DNA from: an uncultured Collinsella sp.
GTDB lineage: Bacteria > Actinomycetota > Coriobacteriia > Coriobacteriales > Coriobacteriaceae
Length of the DNA: 6,777 bases
Assembly: GCA_900556365.1 (NCBI GenBank)
Contig: USOG01000079.1
Span: 1 to 6,777 of the forward strand
Direction: 5' to 3'
Shown: one piece after another, positions 1 through 6,151 of the stretch
Position numbering within the stretch: position 1 is the stretch's first letter
Layout: every line of letters begins with the position of its first letter
Program-made: the position numbers and the translations under genes
Notes under the pieces: generated by a model
What the model saw: the letters and a program-made list of their open reading frames with translations, nothing else
What the model was told of the DNA's origin: nothing
Database searches by the model: none

Positions 1-1158
1 CTGCTGGGCTGTATTGGACATGCGGGTGGCGCGCTCAATCCGCCCACACCGCTTTCACTGGGCGACCTCGATCCCACTCGCTTTGCGACGCCGCCGGTGC
101 CGCGCGAGCCCAAGTTGGGGTCCGAGCGCTATTCACTGGTCGATCCGGTGCGCGGGCTGTGCACGACCATCGGTCAGTCGATTCTTGCCGGCGATTTGCG
201 TGGGCTCATCGTCTATGCCAGTAACCCCGGTGCAGGCTATGGCAATGCACAGGCTTGGTTGGGTATTTTGCAGCAGCTCGACTTGCTTGTGACGATTGAT
301 ATTCGTTGGTCCGAGACGGCGCGTGCTTCTGACTTCGTGCTGCCCGACGTGACGTATCTGGAGGCCGACCGCGGTGTGGGCACAGTCGTGGGCGCCAACG
401 ATTCGCGCGTGTTCTACCGCAACGCCGTGCTGCCCGTGCAGCATGACGGCACACGTCCCGGTCGGGAGATTTTTGCCGGTCTGGCGCAGGCGTGTGGCGT
501 GGGCGAGTATTTCCAGTTTACGTCTGACGATCTGACGGCTGCCCAGGTGGCGCCTTTTGGGATCAATCTGGACGAGCTCAAGGAGCGCGGCTGGGCCGAC
601 ACGGGTGTTGCGTTGCCGTCGCGTACGGGCGAGCCGGCGATTCCCTTGGATGGCGGCAAAATTGCGCTGGCAAGCGACGTATGGGAACGAGCCGGCCTGG
701 GTCGTGTGCCCAACTGGATCGCGCCCATGGTGGAGCCCGGCCCGGGGATGTTTCGTCTCATTAGCGGCAACCGTCCCTTTGAGTCGCACACTTCGCGCAG
801 ACTCGCGGCGGCTGGCGCCGCCGAGGCGGGCTCGGATCTGGATGCCGTGCAGATGAATGCCGATGCCGCTGCGCGCATGGGCATCGTCGACGGCGAGATC
901 GTCGAACTCGTGAGCGATATGGGCCGCGACCGCGTGCGCGTGGAGACGACGCCCTATCTGCATCCGGCGTGCATCTTCACCTCGGCCGCCCCCGGCGGGC
1001 GTTCGTTTGGCGCCGATGCCGGTGGCGCTCAAGCCTTGGGCGTGGGCCCGCTCGACCATACACCGTTGCGTTGGGACCCGTTGACGGGCGCCGCGCTCAC
1101 TCAGGAAAACGCCGTTCGCGTGGAAAAGATCGCGGCGCGCGAGGATAATAGCGATTGA
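1..1158 (+). CDS. Molybdopterin-dependent oxidoreductase catalytic subunit, C-terminal part (PhsA/PsrA-like)
   Basis: The frame is open from base 1 to a TGA at 1156-1158 and gives 385 residues; the N-terminus, including any Fe-S motif and the Mo-ligand residue, lies off the left edge. Around residues 70-125 the sequence [19 protein letters not shown] matches the cofactor-binding region of DMSO-reductase-family molybdoenzymes (settrAdvvLPd..yLE). From about residue 251 ([17 protein letters not shown]) through [19 protein letters not shown] to about 332 it matches the C-terminal molydopterin-dinucleotide-binding domain. The overall flavour is that of thiosulfate/polysulfide reductase-type catalytic subunits, which act with an Fe-S subunit and a membrane anchor, but the substrate cannot be read from this part. 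It could instead be another member of the family, such as a tetrathionate or formate enzyme. It is the last gene before the sel locus. A GTG at 97 lies inside the domain and is not the real start. Confidence 0.88.
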   Translation: MLGCIGHAGGALNPPTPLSLGDLDPTRFATPPVPREPKLGSERYSLVDPVRGLCTTIGQSILAGDLRGLIVYASNPGAGYGNAQAWLGILQQLDLLVTIDIRWSETARASDFVLPDVTYLEADRGVGTVVGANDSRVFYRNAVLPVQHDGTRPGREIFAGLAQACGVGEYFQFTSDDLTAAQVAPFGINLDELKERGWADTGVALPSRTGEPAIPLDGGKIALASDVWERAGLGRVPNWIAPMVEPGPGMFRLISGNRPFESHTSRRLAAAGAAEAGSDLDAVQMNADAAARMGIVDGEIVELVSDMGRDRVRVETTPYLHPACIFTSAAPGGRSFGADAGGAQALGVGPLDHTPLRWDPLTGAALTQENAVRVEKIAAREDNSD

Positions 1159-1188
1159 TTGACTCAGCCGATCGAATTGGCTGATAGT
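1159..1188 (+). promoter_or_regulatory. Candidate selAB promoter
   Basis: TTGACT at 1159-1164 matches five of six bases of a sigma70 -35 element. GATAGT at 1183-1188 is a four-of-six -10 element, with an 18-base spacer. The elements begin directly after the stop of the upstream oxidoreductase, so selAB could be transcribed on its own as well as by readthrough. A transcript start would fall near 1195. This rests on consensus matching only. Confidence 0.35.
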
Positions 1189-1202
1189 TTGACGTTCGAA
1201 CG
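1164..1202. promoter_or_regulatory. Dyad symmetries between the oxidoreductase gene and selA
   Basis: Bases 1164-1172 (TCAGCCGAT) pair with 1176-1184 (ATTGGCTGA) around a 3-base centre: nine pairs, one of them G-T. A second, perfect 10-base palindrome CGTTCGAACG lies at 1193-1202. A 9-base direct repeat CGATTGATT occurs at 1152-1160 and 1201-1209. The first dyad sits between the candidate -35 and -10 elements, so it could be an operator. It could equally be a weak terminator hairpin for the upstream gene, but the following T-tract (TAGTTTG) is short. Confidence 0.35.
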
Positions 1203-1234
1203 ATTGATTCACCTTTGGTTTTGAAAGGCCGCAC

Positions 1235-2692
1235 ATGAGCGATAGCCAGAACATGTCCGATGAGGTACGCGCCCGCCTTCGCGCTATTCCTTCCGTCAAC
1301 GAGCTGCTTGCCGAGTGGCCGGTGGTGAAGGCGGCGGGGGAGACCTGCGACGCGGTGGTCCATGCTGCCGTGACGGCCGAGCTCGACGAGGAGCGCGCTG
1401 CGATTCGTGCCGGTGCCGCCCCGCGTTCCAAGCGCGACCTGGCCTCGGCCATCGAGTGGCGTGCGCATCGCTCTGCGCTGCCGAGCCTGCGTCCCGCCGT
1501 CAACGCCACGGGTGTGGTTATCCATACCAACTTGGGTCGCGCCCCGCTCGCGGAATCAGCTGCCAAAGCCGTGGCCGATGTCGCGCGCGGGTATAGCACG
1601 CTCGAGTACAGCGTCGACACCTGTTCGCGCGGGTCGCGCAAGGAGCACGCCGCGCAGCTGATCCGCTCACTCACCGGTGCCGAGGACGCGCTCGTGGTCA
1701 ACAACAATGCCGCCGCGGTGCTGCTGGTGCTTGCCACCCATGCCGCGGGTAAAGAGGTCATCGTCAGCCGCGGCGAGCTTGTCGAGATTGGCGGCAGCTT
1801 CCGCATCCCCGATGTCATGGCGGCTTCGGGCGCCAAACTCGTCGAGGTCGGGGCCACCAACCGCACGCATTTGAGCGACTACGAGCGCGCCATCACGCCC
1901 GATACGGCGATGATCCTTAAGGTTCATCCTTCCAACTATCGCATCGAGGGTTTTCACGAGGAGGTGGGTTCTCGGGAGCTTGCGGCGCTTGCTCACAAGC
2001 ATGGCCTGCTGTTCTACGAGGACCAGGGCTCGGGCGCGCTGTTGCCCGATGACATCCTGGTGCGCGGCGGTGAGGAGCCCACGCCGGCTTCGGTCGCGGC
2101 GGGGCTCGATATCGTGTCTTGCTCGGGCGATAAGCTGCTCGGTGCCGCACAGGCGGGCATTATCATGGGCCGTCGCGATCTGGTCCAGGCCTGCGGCGCA
2201 CATCCGCTCATGCGCGCTCTGCGTCCGGGCAAACTGGCTCTGTCGGCGCTCGAGGCCACGCTGCGTATCTACATGGATGGCGCCGATGTTGCCCATCGCG
2301 ATATTCCGGTGCTCAGCATGCTTACGCTGCCGCAGGCTCATTTGGAGCGACGTGCCCGTAAGCTGCGTGATCGCATGGTCGCCGGGCTCGATAAGGCTGG
2401 TTGCCCGTGTGCCGTTGAGTTGGAGATTGTCGAGGAGTCGTCGACTCCCGGCGGCGGCTCGCTGCCTACCGTCGAGCTGCCCACCATGTGCGTTGCCGTG
2501 TGCCTCGTCGATGAGCGTCTTTCCGTTGACGCGCTCAAGCGCTCGCTTGTCCAGGACTTCGACACGCCGGTCGTCACGCGAACCTCGCACGATCGCATTT
2601 TATTTGACGTCCGTACGCTCGTGGGCGACCGCGATATCGAGACGGCGGCGTCGACGCTTGCCGCATGCGTTGCCAAGGCGGTTGCACGATGA
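1235..2692 (+). CDS. selA: L-seryl-tRNA(Sec) selenium transferase SelA
   Basis: This PLP enzyme converts Ser-tRNA-Sec to Sec-tRNA-Sec with selenophosphate, in the cytoplasm. The 485 residues are close to the usual bacterial SelA length. The N-terminal domain has VNELLAEWP. The core has NATGVVIHTNLGRAPL (90-105), a Tyr-Ser-x-Leu-Glu-Tyr segment at 120-125, VVNNNAAAVLL (154-164), GELVEIGGSFRIPDVM (180-195), the HPSNYRIEGF motif (231-240) and YEDQGSGAL (261-269). The PLP-binding lysine is Lys300 in SCSGDKLLGAAQAG; the family more often reads GDKLLGGPQAG there. The C-terminal PVVTRTSHDRILFDVRTL (445-462) is also typical. The ATG at 1235 is preceded by AAAGG at 1224-1228 with suitable spacing. The TGA overlaps the selB start as ATGA, so the two genes are probably translationally coupled. 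Confidence 0.97.
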   Translation: MSDSQNMSDEVRARLRAIPSVNELLAEWPVVKAAGETCDAVVHAAVTAELDEERAAIRAGAAPRSKRDLASAIEWRAHRSALPSLRPAVNATGVVIHTNLGRAPLAESAAKAVADVARGYSTLEYSVDTCSRGSRKEHAAQLIRSLTGAEDALVVNNNAAAVLLVLATHAAGKEVIVSRGELVEIGGSFRIPDVMAASGAKLVEVGATNRTHLSDYERAITPDTAMILKVHPSNYRIEGFHEEVGSRELAALAHKHGLLFYEDQGSGALLPDDILVRGGEEPTPASVAAGLDIVSCSGDKLLGAAQAGIIMGRRDLVQACGAHPLMRALRPGKLALSALEATLRIYMDGADVAHRDIPVLSMLTLPQAHLERRARKLRDRMVAGLDKAGCPCAVELEIVEESSTPGGGSLPTVELPTMCVAVCLVDERLSVDALKRSLVQDFDTPVVTRTSHDRILFDVRTLVGDRDIETAASTLAACVAKAVAR

Positions 2693-4656
2693 GTGAGGTT
2701 CAGGCGCTGGTGGAGTGTCCCGTTATCGTTGGCACGGCGGGCCACGTCGACCACGGTAAGTCGGCACTGATCGAGGCGTTGACCGGCAAGAATCCCGACC
2801 GCCTGGAGGTTGAGCGCCGTCGCGGTATGACCGTTGAGCTGGGCTTTGGCGAGCTGGCGCTGCCGAGCGGCAAGATCGTCGGCCTGGTCGACGTGCCGGG
2901 CCACGCGCATTACCTGCGCGCCATGGTGCAGGGTGCCACGGGTATCGACGTCGCCGTGCTGGTGGTTTCGGCCGTCGAGGGCGTGATGCCGCAGACCCGC
3001 GAGCACGTGCATGTGCTGGAGCTGCTGGGCGTCACACACATGGTGGTCGCGCTGACGATGTGCGACCTGGCCGATGCCGAGATGACCGAGCTTGCCGAGC
3101 TCGATGTCGATGACTTTTTGTCGGGTACCGTGTTTGCGGGCGCGCCGATTGTCCCCGTGTCGTCTAAGACGGGCGAGGGGATCGACAGGCTGCTTGCGGT
3201 GCTCGACGAGCAGGTAAGTGCCTGCTGGGATGCCTGCCGCGACCGTGCCGAGCGCACCGATGCCGCGCCGCGCCTGCCGATTGACCGCTGCTTTACGATT
3301 AAGGGCGTCGGCACTGTCGTAACGGGAACGCTGCACGATGCGCCGGTTGCGGTGGGCGACGAGCTGATGGCTTTGCCGTCGCGTACGGTCTGTCGCGTGC
3401 GCGGGATTCAGGTGCATGGCGATACGCCGCGCGCGCTGCCTGGTCAGCGTGTGGCGCTCAACCTAGTTGGTGACGGTGTCGCGGCGCTTGACCGTGGCGA
3501 GATGCTGGGCGTGGCGGACCGCTTTGGCCAGACGTTGCGCTTTATGATGACGTTCACCTACCTGGGCCGCGAGGGCACCAAGCCGCGCGTGCTCGAGTCG
3601 GGCGCGCGTGTGCATGTGATGGCCGGCACGGCCGAGGTCGTCGGCCGCATCATGCTTTTGGAGGGCGAGGCCCCCATGGCGGTGGGCGAGACCCGTACCG
3701 TGCAGGTGCGCCTGGAGGACCCGCTGCCGCTGTGCGCCGGAGACCATGCCGTGGTGCTGTCGTATTCGCCCGTTATGCTTATTGGCGGCGGGCGCGTGCT
3801 GCTTTCGCGCTGCCGTCGCTCGCGCGAGCTTTCGGCGGGGGAGCGCACGCTGCTTGCGGCGCTTGAGGCCGGCGATGCCGTCGCTGGTGTGGATGCGTGG
3901 CTGGCGCTGCAGGCGTTGCCGGTCGTGGTTGCCGACGTTGCCGCAGCGCTAGATCTTGTTTCCGTTGAGGCCGACGCCGCGCTGAACGAGCTGGTGGCGC
4001 GAGGTGTTGTTTACAAGCTTGCCGGCTCGGGCGATGCGCTGTATGTGAATGCCGCCGTGCTCGACGCCGCGATGGATGCACTGGCGGCGACCCTGTCCGC
4101 CATGCACGCGGCTGCCCCCAAGGAGACGGGCTTTACGCCCGGCGCCGTTGCCCATGCTGCGTGGCCTGCCGCTGATGATGGCGTTGCCGCGGCTCTGATT
4201 GCCGAGGGCTGCTCGCGTGGCGTGTGCGCCGCCGAGGGCGCCGAGGTATTCGATCCGCATTCGGCCGCCGCTGCCGCACGCGTGGTGCATGAGGCATGCG
4301 AGCGCATTTTGGCGTTGCTTGACGAGGCTGGCCTCGATGCACCGGCGCTTCCCGAGGTAGGCGAACAGCTGCAGCTCGGCCGCGACACCATGACGCGTGC
4401 CCTGCGCGAGCTCTCGCTCAACCGCTCCATCGTGAAGGTCGAGCGCGACGTTGCCCTGTCCGCTGCCGCCGAGGCTCATGCGCGTAAGCTCGTCGCCGCC
4501 GCCATTGAGGCAGCCGGCGGCGCAGCCACCACGAGCGTGCTGCGTGAGGCCCTGGGCGTGTCGCGCAAGCGCGCCATCAGCATCTTGGAGCACCTGGATG
4601 CCGTACGCTTTACGGTGCTTCACAAGGATGCCGGCGGCCTGAGGTCCCTACGCTAG
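2689..4656 (+). CDS. selB: Selenocysteine-specific translation elongation factor SelB
   Basis: This GTPase carries Sec-tRNA-Sec to the ribosome at UGA codons marked by a SECIS hairpin. It has 655 residues, slightly longer than E. coli SelB. The GTPase domain shows the P-loop GTAGHVDHGKS (15-25), switch region RRRGMTVELGF (43-53), DVPGH (68-72) and the G5-like VSSKTGEG (157-164). Domain 2 begins at PIDRCFTIKGVGTVVTGTL (197-215). Residues from about 380 to 655 form the winged-helix repeats that bind the SECIS RNA, ending in SRKRAISILEHLDAVRFT (625-642). The G4 motif at 123-126 reads T-M-C-D where N/T-K-x-D is expected. The ATG at 2689 overlaps the selA stop (ATGA), which decides the start over an in-frame ATG at 2665 inside selA. 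No strong Shine-Dalgarno is visible, as expected for coupled translation. Confidence 0.97.
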   Translation: MSEVQALVECPVIVGTAGHVDHGKSALIEALTGKNPDRLEVERRRGMTVELGFGELALPSGKIVGLVDVPGHAHYLRAMVQGATGIDVAVLVVSAVEGVMPQTREHVHVLELLGVTHMVVALTMCDLADAEMTELAELDVDDFLSGTVFAGAPIVPVSSKTGEGIDRLLAVLDEQVSACWDACRDRAERTDAAPRLPIDRCFTIKGVGTVVTGTLHDAPVAVGDELMALPSRTVCRVRGIQVHGDTPRALPGQRVALNLVGDGVAALDRGEMLGVADRFGQTLRFMMTFTYLGREGTKPRVLESGARVHVMAGTAEVVGRIMLLEGEAPMAVGETRTVQVRLEDPLPLCAGDHAVVLSYSPVMLIGGGRVLLSRCRRSRELSAGERTLLAALEAGDAVAGVDAWLALQALPVVVADVAAALDLVSVEADAALNELVARGVVYKLAGSGDALYVNAAVLDAAMDALAATLSAMHAAAPKETGFTPGAVAHAAWPAADDGVAAALIAEGCSRGVCAAEGAEVFDPHSAAAAARVVHEACERILALLDEAGLDAPALPEVGEQLQLGRDTMTRALRELSLNRSIVKVERDVALSAAAEAHARKLVAAAIEAAGGAATTSVLREALGVSRKRAISILEHLDAVRFTVLHKDAGGLRSLR

Positions 4657-4681
4657 GCCGGTTACCCGCTCCCGCCTCCTC

Positions 4682-4748
4682 AGTTGCGGTGAAATAGTTC
4701 CTATTTGGAGGCTTTGGCAGCAAATATAGGAACTATTCCACCGCAACT
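4682..4748. repeat. Long imperfect palindrome between selB and selC
   Basis: The left arm 4682-4706 begins AGTTGCGGTGAAATAG. The right arm 4722-4748 is its reverse complement except for one mismatch (A4692 opposite C) and a 2-base TA insertion. The loop is 15 bases (4707-4721). The centre of the stem is AT-rich in an otherwise GC-rich region. It begins 25 bases after the selB stop. The first T-run downstream is TTTTT at 4760-4764, twelve bases past the stem, so it is not a textbook intrinsic terminator, though it could still end or protect the selAB transcript. The shape also fits a dispersed intergenic palindrome of REP or MITE type; whether it is repeated elsewhere cannot be seen here. Confidence 0.85.
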
Positions 4749-4762
4749 TCTTGCTCGTCTTT

Positions 4763-4793
4763 TTGGGATGGAGCCGTTTCGGTTTGGTAAAAT
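4763..4793 (+). promoter_or_regulatory. Candidate selC promoter with extended -10
   Basis: TAAAAT at 4788-4793 is a five-of-six -10 element preceded by TG at 4785-4786, giving an extended -10 (TGGTAAAAT). A weak -35 TTGGGA lies at 4763-4768, with a 19-base spacer. A transcript would start near 4800, about six bases before the mature tRNA end at 4806, leaving a very short leader. This suggests selC is transcribed independently of selAB. Confidence 0.6.
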
Positions 4794-4805
4794 ACCTCCG
4801 CACTT

Positions 4806-4902
4806 GGGAACGGATGGGCTCCGGTGGGCTCCGCGGTCCTCAAAACCGTTGCGAGGCGTGCAAAACGTCTTGGATGTGTTCGATTCACATACGTTCCCGC
4901 CA
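4806..4902 (+). tRNA. selC: Selenocysteine tRNA, anticodon UCA
   Basis: The 97-base sequence, including an encoded CCA, folds as a bacterial tRNA-Sec. The acceptor is GGGAACG (4806-4812) with CGTTCCC (4892-4898), then discriminator G4899 and CCA 4900-4902. The eighth acceptor pair expected of tRNA-Sec would be G4813 against A4891, a mismatch. The D arm has six positions, 4816-4821 with 4827-4832, including one C-C mismatch and two G-U pairs. The anticodon stem is 4833-4837 with 4845-4849, and the loop CCTCAAA places TCA at 4840-4842. A long variable arm, 4852-4859 with 4865-4872, makes eight pairs around a GCAAA loop. The T stem is ATGTG/CACAT around TTCGATT. Long variable arm, UCA anticodon and position just after selAB identify it. 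SerRS charges it with Ser, SelA converts it and SelB delivers it. Confidence 0.96.
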
Positions 4903-4911
4903 TACGCTACC

Positions 4912-4966
4912 AGCGCTTTTGTGTTCGCGGTCTTGCTGCGTGCCGCAAAGGCGCTGTTTTGTTTTT
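4912..4966 (+). terminator. Rho-independent terminator of selC
   Basis: AGCGCTTTTG (4912-4921) pairs with CAAAGGCGCT (4946-4955): ten pairs, one of them G-U. An inner CGG/CCG extension (4928-4930 with 4943-4945) lies within the loop. The stem is followed at once by GTTTTGTTTTT (4956-4966). It starts ten bases after the tRNA CCA end, as expected for a monocistronic tRNA gene, and it separates selC from mobA. Confidence 0.85.
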
Positions 4967-5056
4967 GCACGAGCTTTTCGTAGTGCCGCTATTTCGGCTG
5001 CGGTATTTAGCTTCGTGCACCGGGTTTCGAGCATGCCGATGGGGGTGTTTTGCCGT
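4967..5056 (+). other. mobA upstream region with a two-stem structure
   Basis: Bases 4967-4975 (GCACGAGCT) can pair with 5009-5018, with one bulged T. Inside this, TGCCGC (4984-4989) pairs with GCGGTA (5000-5005), including one G-U. A TTGCAC at 4965-4970 could be a -35, but only a weak CTATTT at 4989-4994 lies at a suitable distance, so no convincing mobA promoter is seen. The GGGGG at 5041-5045 is the probable ribosome-binding site for the mobA ATG at 5057. It is too small and lacks the layout expected of a Moco riboswitch. Confidence 0.3.
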
Positions 5057-5689
5057 ATGACTACCGTAAGACGAGCCGATCTTTCTTGTGTCGTCCAAGC
5101 GGGTGGGCTGTCCTCGCGCATGGGCTGTGATAAGGCTCGCATGGCGTTTTGCGGCGAGCCGCTTATCGAACGCGTGCTGGGTCGGCTGGCGCCAGTTGCC
5201 GGCGAGTTGGTCGTGACGACTTCGCGTCCCAGCGAGCTTGCCTACCTTGAGGAGCGCGCGTTTGGCGGCCTGGTGCCGCGAATAGTGTCGGACCTTGAGG
5301 GGCCGGCGGGCGCCATGCGCGGCATCGCGAGCTCGTTGGCCGCGGCCCGATTGCCGCTCGTGGCGATCGTCGCCTGCGATATGCCGTTCGTCTCGCCAGA
5401 ACTGATCGGCGCGCTTGCCGATCGTGTTGAGTCTGAGGCGCTCGACGTGTGCGTGCCGCGCGAGGAGCGGGGGATTGAGCCGCTTTGCGCCGTCTGGCGC
5501 CGTGACGCGTGTGCGTCAGTTTCCCAAGAGCTGCTCGCCTGCGACCGCCAGCGCATTCGCTGCCTGATCAATCGCGTTCAGGCTGGTTATATGGATGAAC
5601 CGCAGATCGTTAAGGCCGCAGGCTCGACGCTCTGCTTCGAGAACGTCAATACGCCCGAGGAGTTTGCGGCGGCCGAGTTGCTTGCCTAG
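5057..5689 (+). CDS. mobA: Molybdenum cofactor guanylyltransferase MobA
   Basis: MobA transfers GMP from GTP to Mo-molybdopterin, making the guanine dinucleotide cofactor used by DMSO-reductase-family enzymes such as formate dehydrogenases and the oxidoreductase at the left edge. The predicted protein has 210 residues, near the E. coli length. The nucleotide-binding signature is VVQAGGLSSRMGCDK (12-26), close to LAGGxSxRMGxDK. Further family motifs are DLEGPAGAMRGIASSL (79-94), the metal-binding segment VACDMPF (105-111, Asp108), EPLCAVWRRD (141-150) and FENVNTPEEF (194-203). The frame stays open upstream to 4751, but that stretch runs through selC and its terminator, so the start must be later. 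ATGs at 5033, 5039 and 5057 are possible; 5057 follows a G-rich site at good spacing and fits the family N-terminus. The Pfam-style alternative MocA (CMP transfer) is less likely given AGG and MGxDK. Confidence 0.9.
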   Translation: MTTVRRADLSCVVQAGGLSSRMGCDKARMAFCGEPLIERVLGRLAPVAGELVVTTSRPSELAYLEERAFGGLVPRIVSDLEGPAGAMRGIASSLAAARLPLVAIVACDMPFVSPELIGALADRVESEALDVCVPREERGIEPLCAVWRRDACASVSQELLACDRQRIRCLINRVQAGYMDEPQIVKAAGSTLCFENVNTPEEFAAAELLA

Positions 5690-5704
5690 ACGATTGGAGT
5701 TGCC

Positions 5705-6100
5705 ATGTCTCACGATATTTGTCCCGACACGGGAGAGCCTTGCACTTGCGATGGTTCCGAGCCCTGTACCTGCGGCTGCGGTGGCTGTGGGCATACTGCG
5801 GAAGAGGAAGCGGCCGCCGCGGCGTATCGTGAGGCACACCTCGAAGGCCCATCCGGTGATGCCCTCGAACATGAGCGCAAGATCATCGTGTCGTTTGACA
5901 GCACCTTCGATGTGATGGAATGCGAGCAGCTGTGCCTGGATGCCGGCGTGCCCGGGCGCATCATGCCATTGCCGGGCTCCATTACCGCGGGTTGCGGCCT
6001 GTGCTGGGCCATGCCGTTCTCGGGCGATGCGCTTGCCGCCTTCCGCGCTGCCACCGAAGGCCGCATAACCCCCGCCGACTACCATCAGCTCGTCCTCTAA
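5705..6100 (+). CDS. DUF3343 / putative Se/S-carrier-like protein with Cys-rich N-terminus
   Basis: The 131-residue soluble protein has two parts. Residues 58-118 (RKIIVSFDSTFDVMECEQLC then GVPGRIMPLPGSITAGCGLC) fit the DUF3343 family, described as putative Se/S carrier-like and often found near selenium genes; its conserved cysteine region is C97-G-L-C100 here. Residues 1-30 carry seven cysteines, at 6, 13, 15, 21, 23, 25 and 28, in CxC-type spacings with His30, followed by an acidic and Ala-rich linker. Such an extension could bind metal, Fe-S or selenium, but no known motif is matched exactly. The ATG at 5705 follows TTGGAG (5694-5699) at good spacing. It starts 15 bases after mobA, so the two are probably one operon. 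The neighbourhood with selA, selB and selC supports a selenium role, which is inference. No catalytic function is assigned. Confidence 0.8.
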   Translation: MSHDICPDTGEPCTCDGSEPCTCGCGGCGHTAEEEAAAAAYREAHLEGPSGDALEHERKIIVSFDSTFDVMECEQLCLDAGVPGRIMPLPGSITAGCGLCWAMPFSGDALAAFRAATEGRITPADYHQLVL

Positions 6101-6103
6101 CCA

Positions 6104-6141
6104 CCAACACCACCACAAAGGTTCCCAATGTGGTGGTTTGG
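6104..6141 (+). terminator. Terminator-like hairpin after the DUF3343 gene
   Basis: ACCACCACA (6109-6117) pairs perfectly with TGTGGTGGT (6129-6137) around an 11-base loop. Past a bulged C6108, CCAA (6104-6107) pairs with TTGG (6138-6141), for 13 pairs in all. It begins four bases after the stop codon. No U-tract follows, so it may be a weak or Rho-assisted terminator or an mRNA 3' end stabiliser. Confidence 0.5.
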
Positions 6142-6151
6142 AACATGTGGA

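Noticed and set aside
133..1866. 577-codon open frame on the - strand
   Set aside because: It lies opposite the oxidoreductase and selA, resembles no family, and is the usual shadow of high-GC coding DNA.
2665..2688. Upstream ATG start for selB at 2665
   Set aside because: It lies inside selA; the ATGA overlap at 2689 is the standard coupling arrangement and gives the expected SelB N-terminus.
2338..3417. 359-codon open frame on the - strand across the selA/selB junction
   Set aside because: It is antisense to two clearly recognised genes and has low-complexity composition.
4705..4983. 92-codon open frame on the + strand
   Set aside because: It runs through the palindrome, the selC promoter, the tRNA and its terminator, and has no recognisable protein features.
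4751..5056. N-terminal extension of mobA to a start at 4751
   Set aside because: It would translate through selC and its terminator, and the extra residues have no match to MobA.
4967..5056. Moco riboswitch before mobA
   Set aside because: Only about 90 bases are available and the visible stems do not give the multi-helix layout of that riboswitch.
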